NCBI RefSeq assembly: GCF_000504285.1
Contig: NZ_KI632511.1
Coordinates: 62,001-126,000 of the forward strand
Length of the DNA: 64,000 nt
Direction: 5' to 3'
From: Actinospica robiniae DSM 44927
Lineage (GTDB): Bacteria > Actinomycetota > Actinomycetes > Streptomycetales > Catenulisporaceae
A program made the translations under genes and the position numbers. Below the pieces are notes generated by a model. It did no database searches and had not been told where the DNA came from. It was given only the letters and a program-made list of their open reading frames with translations. Positions 43,194 through 50,634 of the stretch are shown here, in pieces. The stretch's first letter is position 1; every line of letters begins with the position of its first letter.

Positions 43194-46100
43194 GTGGTGG
43201 CTTTGAGGTTCGGGTTGCTGGGGCCGTTGATGCTGGCCGATGGGGCTGGTGATGAAGCGGTGCCGGTGGACGGGGCGCGGCTGCGGGTGCTCTTCGCCGC
43301 TTTGCTGCTTCGGGCCAACGCGGCGGTCTCGACGGAGGAGCTCGCGGAGACCGTGTGGGACGGCGATCCCCCGCCCGGTGCCGCCCGTACGCTGCGCAGC
43401 CATGTCGGACGGCTGCGCCGGCTGCTGGGCCCCGAGGGCGAGCGGGTGGAGGCGCGGGCACCGGGCTACCTGATCCGGGTGGAGCCGCAGGAGCTGGACG
43501 TGCTCGAGTTCGAGCGGCTGTGCCGGGCCGTGGGCGCGTCGCGGCGCGAACACGCGTGGAAGGCGGCCGAGGACGCCGCCGACGAGGCGCTGCGTCTCTG
43601 GCGCGGCGATCCGCTGGTGGACGTGCCCAGCCAGCTGCTGCGCGACAACGTGGTGCCGTGGCTCGAGCGGATGCGGATCGAGCTCGTCGAGGACCGCGCC
43701 GAGGCGGGACTGAGTCTGGGCCGGCACGAGGCTCTGGTGGCGGACCTGCGCGAGACGGTGGCGGCCTACCCGCTGCGGGAACGGCTGCGCGGCCAGTTGA
43801 TGCTCGCGCTGCACCTCAGCGGGCGGCGGGCCGAGGCGCTGGCCGCGTATCAGGACGCGCGCAGGGAGCTCGTGGCGAAACTCGGGGCCGAGCCCGGCCC
43901 GCACCTGCGGGGCCTGCACGAACGGATCCTGGCCGACGAGGTCGAGGAGGTCGTGCCGTCCGATGCCGCGAAATCCGCGGGCACGCCGAAGCGGGTGACG
44001 CCGCGTCAGTTGCCCGCCGCGGCAGGGTATTTCACCGGCCGCCGCGAGGAACTGGACCGCATCATCGGCCTGGTCGACCCGCCGCGATCCGCTGACGTGC
44101 CGGGCGGCACGGTGGTGATCTCCGCCATCGACGGGATGGCCGGCGTCGGCAAGACCGCGCTGGCGGTGCACGCGGCGTACCGGCTGGCCGATGCGTTCCC
44201 CGACGGGCACCTGTTCGTCGACCTGCACGGCCATACCAAGGGTGTCCCGCCACGTGAGCCGGCCGCCGCCCTGGGCACGCTGCTCCAGGCCCTGGGTATG
44301 CCCGCGCCGCAGATCCCGGCGGATCTCGAAGCGTGCGCCGCGCTGTACCGGGACCGCCTGGCCGGATCCAGGACCCTCATCGTGCTGGACAACGCGCTGG
44401 ACGAGGCGCAGGTGCGTCCGCTGCTGCCCGGCGCACCCGGCTGCCTGGTCCTGATCACCAGCCGGCGCAGGCTCAAGGGCCTGCACGACGCCCAGGTGGT
44501 CGCCCTGGACGTGCTGCCCGAGCGGGATGCGGTCGGCCTGCTGCGGACGCTGATCTCATCGGTGGACGCCACGGCCGACGAGCCGACCCTGACCGAGATC
44601 GCCGAACTCTGCGGGCGGCTGCCCCTCGCACTGCGCATCGTCGGTGCCCTCCTGCGCCACCGTCCGGCGTGGACCGCGCACTACCTGGCCGGTCTCCTGC
44701 GCGACGAGCGCGGGCGGCTGGCCACCCTGGCCGACGGCGACCACGATCTCGCCGTCGTGCTCGACGTGTCCTATCTCGGCCTCGGTGAGCAGCATCGGCG
44801 GCTGTTACGCCGGCTGGCCCTGCTGCCCGGCCCGGACTTCGACGCCTTCACCGCCGCAGCCCTGCTCGGCTCCGACTACGTCGCCGCGGCCAGGCAGTTG
44901 GAGGACCTGGTCGATCACAGCCTGCTGATCGCGTATCTGCCCGGCCGCTATCGACTCCATGATCTGATTCGCGCCTACGCCCGAGGGCTGTCCGAGGCCG
45001 ATCCGGAGCCCGAGCGCGCCGACGCGCTGGACCGGCTGCTGCACTATTACGCGCACACCGCGCTGCGCGCCTCAGTCCCCATCGCCCGGCACCCCCGGCC
45101 CGGGCCGACGGGATCCGCGCCGATCCACTCCCCCGCCTTGTCCGACCCCGACGCGGCCCGCGCGTGGCTGCGCGCCGAGCGCGAGAACCTCGAGGCGGCG
45201 CATACGCTCGCCCGGTCCCTGGGCCTCGATCGCCACGCCGTCGCCCTGGCCGCCGGAATGGCCGAGATCCTGCAGACCGACGGCCCTCTCACCCGTTCCC
45301 TGGACCTGCACCAGGCCGCCGTCGAAACCGCCGAGCGCCGGGGCTGGGCCGCCGCGCACGCCACCGCGCTCGGTGAGCTGGGCAGCGTGCGCCGGCTGAC
45401 CGGAGACCTTTCGGGGGCCGCGCAGGCCGAGACGCGCGCCCTGGAGATCTGGCGTGCCGTCGGAGATCGCCACGGTGAGGCGGCCGCACTGACCGAGCTG
45501 GGCAAGGTGTGGTGTCTGACCGGGGATTATCCCGGCGCCACGGCAGTGCACGCGCGCGCGTTGGAGATCTACCGGGAGATCGGGCAACGACTGGGCGAGG
45601 CCGCGGCCCTGGCCGAGCTGGGCCGGGTGCGGCTGCTGACCGGGGACTACCTGGAGGCCGCCGAGAAGTGCACGCTCGGCCTCACCCTGTTCGGCGAGAT
45701 CGGCCATCCCCTGGGCGAGGCCGACTGCCTGATCGGCTTGGGTCGGGTGCGGCTGGTGATGGGCGAACTGCCCGGAGCCGGGGACGCCCTGGCCCGGGCC
45801 CTGGAGATCTACCGCGCGGTCGGACACCGCCACGGCGAAGCCAGTGCCCTGATTCTGTCCGGGAACGTGCGGCGGCTGACGGGCGATCTGTCCGGCGCCG
45901 CCGACGTGGCGGCACTGGCCCTCGAGATCTACCGGGAGATCGGCCACCACCACGGCCAGGCCGACGCCCTCGGCGATCTGGGGCGCGTGCGGGTGGCGAC
46001 GGGAGACCCGTCGGGCGCCGAGGACGCGTTCGCCAGGGCCCTGGAGATCTACCGCACGATCGGCCACCGCCACGGCCAGGGCAATGTCCTGATCGAGCTG

Positions 46101-46598
46101 GGCGGCGTGCGGCGGCTGAACGCGGACCTGTCCGGCGCCGCCGACGCCGCGACCCTCGCCCTCGAGATCTACCACGGGATCGGCCACCGCCACGGCGAAG
46201 GCTCCGCGCTGGTCGAGCTCGGGCGGGTGCAGCTGGCCGCCGGGGACCCGCCCGGCGCCCGGGACACGATCGCCCGGGCACTGGAGATCTTCAGCGAGAC
46301 CGGCAACCGCAACGCCGAGGCCTGGTCCCTGAACTTCTACGCCGCGGCCGTCGCCGCCGGCGGCGACCAGGCCGGCGCGCTCACGCTCTACGAGCGGGCC
46401 CGAGCCGTGAATCAGGAGCTGGACAAGCCCGACGACGAGGCCCTCGCCCACGAAGGGCTGGGCGAATGCCGGCTGTCTCTGGGCGAGACCGAATCAGGCC
46501 TCGATGATCTGCGCCGGGCCCTCGCCCTCTATGAACGATTGGGGATGACTCCTGACGCCGAGCGGATTCGGCAGCGGCTCGCGGCGTGCCATGCGTAG
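43194..46598 (+). CDS. AfsR-like SARP regulator B with NB-ARC ATPase and TPR repeats
   Basis: A 1134-aa three-part regulator. Seen: SARP DNA-binding and activation domains (LRFGLLGPLMLADGAGDE; RTLRSHVGRLRRLLG; KLGAEPGPHLRGLHERIL, to about 250); NB-ARC ATPase with Walker A GMAGVGKTAL (near 315), Walker B TLIVLDNALDEAQV, CLVLITSRRRL and GRLPLALRIVGALL; then about ten TPR units of 40 residues (about 715-1115) with a repeated ALEIYREIGHRHGEA pattern. Two adjacent valine/GTG codons open the frame; GTG 43194 is used. It is divergent from exporter A and lies upstream of the MauE/peptide operon, so it is a likely master activator. Confidence 0.94.
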   Translation: MVALRFGLLGPLMLADGAGDEAVPVDGARLRVLFAALLLRANAAVSTEELAETVWDGDPPPGAARTLRSHVGRLRRLLGPEGERVEARAPGYLIRVEPQELDVLEFERLCRAVGASRREHAWKAAEDAADEALRLWRGDPLVDVPSQLLRDNVVPWLERMRIELVEDRAEAGLSLGRHEALVADLRETVAAYPLRERLRGQLMLALHLSGRRAEALAAYQDARRELVAKLGAEPGPHLRGLHERILADEVEEVVPSDAAKSAGTPKRVTPRQLPAAAGYFTGRREELDRIIGLVDPPRSADVPGGTVVISAIDGMAGVGKTALAVHAAYRLADAFPDGHLFVDLHGHTKGVPPREPAAALGTLLQALGMPAPQIPADLEACAALYRDRLAGSRTLIVLDNALDEAQVRPLLPGAPGCLVLITSRRRLKGLHDAQVVALDVLPERDAVGLLRTLISSVDATADEPTLTEIAELCGRLPLALRIVGALLRHRPAWTAHYLAGLLRDERGRLATLADGDHDLAVVLDVSYLGLGEQHRRLLRRLALLPGPDFDAFTAAALLGSDYVAAARQLEDLVDHSLLIAYLPGRYRLHDLIRAYARGLSEADPEPERADALDRLLHYYAHTALRASVPIARHPRPGPTGSAPIHSPALSDPDAARAWLRAERENLEAAHTLARSLGLDRHAVALAAGMAEILQTDGPLTRSLDLHQAAVETAERRGWAAAHATALGELGSVRRLTGDLSGAAQAETRALEIWRAVGDRHGEAAALTELGKVWCLTGDYPGATAVHARALEIYREIGQRLGEAAALAELGRVRLLTGDYLEAAEKCTLGLTLFGEIGHPLGEADCLIGLGRVRLVMGELPGAGDALARALEIYRAVGHRHGEASALILSGNVRRLTGDLSGAADVAALALEIYREIGHHHGQADALGDLGRVRVATGDPSGAEDAFARALEIYRTIGHRHGQGNVLIELGGVRRLNADLSGAADAATLALEIYHGIGHRHGEGSALVELGRVQLAAGDPPGARDTIARALEIFSETGNRNAEAWSLNFYAAAVAAGGDQAGALTLYERARAVNQELDKPDDEALAHEGLGECRLSLGETESGLDDLRRALALYERLGMTPDAERIRQRLAACHA
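45360..46330 (+). repeat. 120-bp DNA-level repeats in the TPR region
   Basis: Eight successive ~120-bp units inside the SARP B gene, each with a CTGGAGATCTACCG-like and GGCCACCGCCACGG-like stretch. DNA identity between neighbours is high enough to suggest recent tandem duplication or gene conversion. Confidence 0.7.
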
Positions 46599-46732
46599 GT
46601 GCTGAAACTTTCGCACCGCGGCGTCCGTGGGACGGGCGCGCAGTCATCGACGGGCAATCTCCGGTGTATCCCGGCGCGATAGCGTTGCCCGCTCTTGCGC
46701 GCCGCGTCCTCGTTCCCAAGGAGATCGCCGTG

Positions 46733-47266
46733 ATGTATCTGCTGCTCGGCACCCGCTCGCTACTCGGGTGCGTGTTCCTGGTCTCGTTCGTGGGCAAGGC
46801 GTGGGGACGCACGCGCTATGACGGCTACCTGGCCGCGACCCGCCGGCTGATGCCGCGGTGGGCGGCGTCCCGGATCCCGGCGCGCGCGGCGGCGCCCGGC
46901 ATCCTCGCCGCGGAGGCCGCCGTGCCGGTGCTGCTGGCCGTGCCCGCCTCAGTGCTCGCGGGCCTGGCACTCTCGTGTGTCCTGATGGCCGTCTTCGCCG
47001 CTGCCACCGCGGCCGCGCTGCGCCGCGGGGAGAACGCGCCGTGCCACTGCTTCGGCTTCTCGCAGCGCGAGCTCACCAGCGGGCATGTGACGCGCAACGT
47101 CGTGCTGGCAGTCCTCGCGTTGGCCGGTGTCATCGCCGGGACCTCGTCGGCCGCCCGCCCCGTCGCCGCGGTGGACGCGGCCGTGGTGGTGGCGCTGGCC
47201 GTCGTCTTCGCTCTGCTCTTCGCGATCGCCGACGACCTCGCCGACGTCTTCCGCTCCGCCGGCTGA
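46733..47266 (+). CDS. MauE/DoxX-like redox membrane protein
   Basis: A 177-aa membrane protein with about four transmembrane helices. Seen: LLGTRSLLGCVFLVSFVGKA in the first helix, AAPGILAAEAAVPVLLAVPA in the second, and the family's Cys pair in ENAPCHCFGFSQRELTSG (CxCFG). MauE helps form disulfides in the methylamine dehydrogenase small subunit, together with MauD, a CxxC redoxin (established); here it probably recycles the redoxins that oxidise the Cys-rich peptides (inference). First gene of the peptide operon; AAGGAG 6 bases before an in-frame GTG (46730) and 9 before this ATG. Confidence 0.9.
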   Translation: MYLLLGTRSLLGCVFLVSFVGKAWGRTRYDGYLAATRRLMPRWAASRIPARAAAPGILAAEAAVPVLLAVPASVLAGLALSCVLMAVFAAATAAALRRGENAPCHCFGFSQRELTSGHVTRNVVLAVLALAGVIAGTSSAARPVAAVDAAVVVALAVVFALLFAIADDLADVFRSAG

Positions 47267-47379
47267 ATCAGGGCCGTGTATCCGCGCGCGACGTGCGGTG
47301 TGCCGTGGCGCCCTAGCGTGGCGGATCGGTCGGCCGTATATCAGGAGCCGACCATAGTCGAGCGGAAGGAGTCGAGCGG

Positions 47380-47559
47380 ATGCTCAACCTGCTGGAGAGG
47401 ATGGGCGACCGGATGCTGGGCCGCTTCGTCCCGAGGGTGCCGGCCCACGCCACGCAGTGCAGCGCCGGAGGGTCCTGCGGGACCAACCGGGTCTGGTGCT
47501 ACTGCGAGTACCCGCCCGGAAGCAAGTACTGCGCCGCCGCCGGGGCCAAGTGCCTCTGA
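47380..47559 (+). CDS. Cys-rich precursor peptide 1 (six Cys)
   Basis: A 59-aa peptide. The leader (residues 1-24) is MLNLLERMGDRMLG then RFVPRVPAHA; it has no Sec-type hydrophobic core and ends A-x-A. The core (25-59) has Cys at 27, 33, 40, 42, 51 and 58, is rich in Gly, Ala and Tyr, and carries one WCYC motif. GDRMLG at 9-14, A-x-A at 22-24 and the first Cys at 27 are at the same positions in peptide 2 (52720), although the cores differ. AAGGAG 8 bases before the ATG. Located between the MauE gene and the redoxin, exporter and peptidase genes: the expected place for a RiPP-type precursor. Three disulfides are predicted. Not recognised from any known peptide class. Confidence 0.88.
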   Translation: MLNLLERMGDRMLGRFVPRVPAHATQCSAGGSCGTNRVWCYCEYPPGSKYCAAAGAKCL

Positions 47560-47568
47560 GTTAGGCCT

Positions 47569-47630
47569 GGCCGCAGTGCCTGCGGCCGTCCACGGAACGT
47601 CCGGGCCGGCCCCTGCGGCCGACCCGGACG
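47569..47630 (+). terminator. Two stem-loops after precursor peptide 1
   Basis: GGCCGCAG-TGC-CTGCGGCC (47569-47587) and a longer stem CGTCCGGGCCGGCC / GGCCGACCCGGACG (47598-47611 with 47617-47630). Placed between the precursor and the machinery genes, they may cut read-through so that the peptide is made in excess (inference), as in many bacteriocin operons. Confidence 0.7.
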
Positions 47631-47676
47631 GCCGATACCGACGTGAACGACAGACCCGGCCTCCGGAGGCTCCCCC

Positions 47677-48219
47677 ATGCACCCGCTGCTGATCGCCCTC
47701 GCCGTCTTCGCCTGCGCGGTGAGCGTCCTGAACCTCGTGCTCGTGCTCGGCGTCATACGGCGCCTGCGCGAGCACGCCGACCGGATCTCCCGGCTCTCCC
47801 CCGAGCCGCCGAACCCGATGCTCGCCGTCACCGAGCGGACGGATCCCTTCGACGCGGTGACCGTCGAGGGCGATCACGTCTCCCGGGCCGCGCTGTCGGG
47901 GCTGACGCTCGTCGGCGTCTTCTCGCCGAGCTGCCCGGCCTGCGAGGAGCGGCTTCCGCGATTCCTGGACTTCGCCCGCTCCTTCCCCGGCGGCCGCGAC
48001 CAGACCATCGCCATCGTGGTGGGCGAGCCGGACGAGGCGGCCGACCAGGTCGCCGTCCTGTCTCCGATAGCCCGGGTCGTGGTCGAGGACATGGAGGGCT
48101 CGATCACCAAAGCCTTGAAGGTCCGCGGTTTCCCCGCGTTCGGCATCCTCGACGACTCGGGCACCATGGTGTCCGCCGGGACGAACACGGACTGGCTCAG
48201 GATTCCGGCAGGAGTCTGA
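47677..48219 (+). CDS. Membrane-anchored thioredoxin-like redoxin B
   Basis: A 180-aa paralogue of redoxin A. Seen: N-terminal anchor (HPLLIALAVFACAVSVLNLV) followed by IRRLREHADRISRL, then the redox motif CPAC in FSPSCPACEERLPRF (Cys near 88 and 91), and GFPAFGILDDSGTMVSAG with the cis-Pro. It probably oxidises or isomerises disulfides of precursor peptide 1 on the outer face of the membrane, with MauE as its partner (inference). GGAGG lies 7-8 bases before the ATG; 8 bp separate it from exporter B. Confidence 0.9.
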   Translation: MHPLLIALAVFACAVSVLNLVLVLGVIRRLREHADRISRLSPEPPNPMLAVTERTDPFDAVTVEGDHVSRAALSGLTLVGVFSPSCPACEERLPRFLDFARSFPGGRDQTIAIVVGEPDEAADQVAVLSPIARVVVEDMEGSITKALKVRGFPAFGILDDSGTMVSAGTNTDWLRIPAGV

Positions 48220-48226
48220 GTCGGAA

Positions 48227-50140
48227 ATGCCATCGACGGCTGATTCAGAGCCCTTACGGGTGCCGAAGCTCGCCGCTCTGCGCACGGCGATTCAGGGCAC
48301 TGCGCGCGCGACAGCCGATGCAACGGCTCTCGCTTGGAGCGCCGGGCGCCATCTCGTTCTCGCCCAGGCCGCGGTCGCGTTGCTCGGCGCGGTGCTGCCG
48401 GTCGCCGCGGCCTGGCTGAGCAAGGACACGCTCGACCTGATCGCCGCGCCGGGCCGCCACAGCGGACTGCTCGCGGTCGGCTCCGCGCTGGCGGGGGCGG
48501 GACTGCTGATCGGCCTGCTCCCGCATGCCGAGCGGTACGCGCGCGAGGAGTCGCAGCGGCGCACCGGGCTGCTCGCCCAGGACCGCTTGTTCGCCGCCAT
48601 CGAAGACCTCGTCGGCCTGAGCAGGTTCGAAGACCCCGCGTTCATCGACCGGTTGCGCCTGGCGAACCAGGCCGGCGGCGTCGGGCCGGGCGCGGTGGTG
48701 ACCGGTGTGGTCGGCATCGGTCGCGGGGTACTGATGTCAGCGGGCTTCGTCATCTCACTCGCCGCGATCAGTCCGTGGGTCGCGGTGGCCGTCATGCTCT
48801 CCGCGGTGCCGGCGTTGATCGCCGAACTCGCCCTGGCCCGGCGGCGGGCCGCGACGATGTGGCGAATCGCGCCCTCGGTGCGGCGCGAACTGTTCTTCCA
48901 GCACCTGCTGACCTCCGTCCAGGCGGCCAAGGAGTTGCGACTGTTCGCGGCCGGCCGTCACCTGCGTGACCGGATGGCGGTCGAGCGCCGCTCGGCGAAC
49001 CTGGCCCAGCGGGACATGGACCGACGCGAGCTGGCCGGCCAGACCGGACTGGCCTTGGTCACCGCCGTCACGGCGGGCGCCGCGTTGCTCTGGGCCTTGG
49101 CGGCGGCCGGGCAGGGCCGGTTGACAGTCGGCGATGTATCGCTGCTGATCGGTTCCGTCGCGGGCATCCAGGGCGCGCTGTCGGGGCTGGTCACCGAGGT
49201 CTCGACCGCGCACCAGCAACTGCTGGTCTTCGGCCACTTCCGGGCCGTGCTGGCCGGCGGCCCCGATCTGCCGGTAGCCGCGAAGCCCTCCCCCACCCCC
49301 GCGCTGCGCCGTGGCATAGAACTCAGAGGCGTGTGGTTCCGCTACTCCGACGCTCATCCCTGGGCCCTGCGGGACGTGAACCTGAGCATCCCGTACGGCT
49401 CCTCGGTGGCGTTGATCGGCCGCAACGGCGCCGGGAAGAGCACCCTGGTCAAGTTGCTGTGCCGGCTCTACGACCCGCAGCGAGGCGCAGTGCTCTGGGA
49501 CGGGGTGGACGTGCGCGACCTCGACCCGGCCGAGCTGCGAGAGCGGATCGGCGCGGTGTTCCAGGACTTCATGTGCTACGACCTGACCGCCCTCGAGAAC
49601 ATCGCCCTCGGCGATCTCGGCCGCGCCACCGATCGCGAACGGATCCACGCCGCCGCACGCCGGGCCGCGATCCACGACACGGTCGCGGCGTTGCCCCGCG
49701 GCTACGACACGCCGCTGTCCCGGCTCTTTCCCGCCGACGACGACGATGACGAAAGCGGCGGGGCAGGCGGCGGGTCCGGCATGCCGCTGTCCGGCGGCCA
49801 GTGGCAGCGGCTCGCCCTGGCCCGCGCGTACCTGCGCGGCGAACGAGACGTGCTCATCCTGGACGAACCGAGCTCGGGGATCGACGCGGAAGCGGAGCAC
49901 GAGATTCACCTGCGCCTGCGCGAGCTCCGCGCCGGACGCACCAGCGTTCTGGTCTCGCACCGGCTCGGCGCCGTCCGGGACGCGGATCTGTTGGTGGTCC
50001 TGGAAAACGGGCAGATCGTGGAGCGCGGCACGCACGCCGAACTCATCGAGGCGGACGGCCGCTACGCCCGGATGTTCGAGACCCAGGCCCGGGCGTACGC
50101 GGTGGGCGCCGAATCTCCGGTGCGACAGGAGGTCGGGTGA
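48227..50140 (+). CDS. ABC exporter B (fused membrane and ATPase domains)
   Basis: A 637-aa half-transporter, paralogue of exporter A: six predicted transmembrane helices to about residue 315, ATPase with Walker A GRNGAGKST, Q-loop GAVFQDFMCYD, signature LSGGQWQRL, Walker B VLILDEPSSGID and H-loop VSHRLGAVR. It has the same kind of insert before the signature, here Asp-rich (FPADDDDDESGGAGGGSG). There is no C39 peptidase domain. Likely exports precursor peptide 1 or the processed core. One-base overlap with the next gene (TGATG). Confidence 0.93.
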   Translation: MPSTADSEPLRVPKLAALRTAIQGTARATADATALAWSAGRHLVLAQAAVALLGAVLPVAAAWLSKDTLDLIAAPGRHSGLLAVGSALAGAGLLIGLLPHAERYAREESQRRTGLLAQDRLFAAIEDLVGLSRFEDPAFIDRLRLANQAGGVGPGAVVTGVVGIGRGVLMSAGFVISLAAISPWVAVAVMLSAVPALIAELALARRRAATMWRIAPSVRRELFFQHLLTSVQAAKELRLFAAGRHLRDRMAVERRSANLAQRDMDRRELAGQTGLALVTAVTAGAALLWALAAAGQGRLTVGDVSLLIGSVAGIQGALSGLVTEVSTAHQQLLVFGHFRAVLAGGPDLPVAAKPSPTPALRRGIELRGVWFRYSDAHPWALRDVNLSIPYGSSVALIGRNGAGKSTLVKLLCRLYDPQRGAVLWDGVDVRDLDPAELRERIGAVFQDFMCYDLTALENIALGDLGRATDRERIHAAARRAAIHDTVAALPRGYDTPLSRLFPADDDDDESGGAGGGSGMPLSGGQWQRLALARAYLRGERDVLILDEPSSGIDAEAEHEIHLRLRELRAGRTSVLVSHRLGAVRDADLLVVLENGQIVERGTHAELIEADGRYARMFETQARAYAVGAESPVRQEVG

Positions 50141-50634
50141 TGCAGGGCACGTGGATGAGTATTCTGATTGCGACGTCGATCACCGTGCCGGCGCTAGCGA
50201 TCGGCTGGTATGCCGTATGGGTGCTGCGACGGAGGCTGGTGGTCGTCGACGTCCACGGAGCGAGCATGGAGCCCACGCTCCGACAGGGCGACCGCGTGTT
50301 GGTCAGACGGATACCCGCGGAATCCGTGCGCACCGGCGACATCGTCGTCATCGAGCGAAGTGGCGCCGGGGCGGCCGCGGAACAGCCGCTGCAGTTGGAT
50401 CGGCTGGATCGGCGCCGGGACTGGGCCATCAAGCGCGCGGCAGCCGTGGCCGGTGACCCGGTGCCGGCTTCGGTGGCGGCCGCGGCCGGTGTCACCCCGG
50501 GAACGGCGGTGCCCGCGGGATTCCTCGTCGTACTCGGCGACAATCCCTCCCGCAGCGCCGATTCTCGCGTCTGGGGCTATCTGCCCACGGAACGGCTGCT
50601 CGGCGTCGTCCGAAGAAGGCTGGACGGCCGATAG
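50140..50634 (+). CDS. S26 signal-peptidase-like protein B
   Basis: A 164-aa type I signal-peptidase-like protein: transmembrane helix at about 8-28, box B HGASMEPTLRQGD (Ser nucleophile), box D IKRAAAVAGDP (Lys), box E GDNPSRSADSRVWGY. Last gene of the operon MauE-peptide-redoxin-exporter-peptidase. AGGAGG is 7 bases before the ATG. Its 3' end overlaps the convergent SARP C gene by 58 bases, mirroring the peptidase A/SARP A overlap. Confidence 0.92.
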   Translation: MQGTWMSILIATSITVPALAIGWYAVWVLRRRLVVVDVHGASMEPTLRQGDRVLVRRIPAESVRTGDIVVIERSGAGAAAEQPLQLDRLDRRRDWAIKRAAAVAGDPVPASVAAAAGVTPGTAVPAGFLVVLGDNPSRSADSRVWGYLPTERLLGVVRRRLDGR

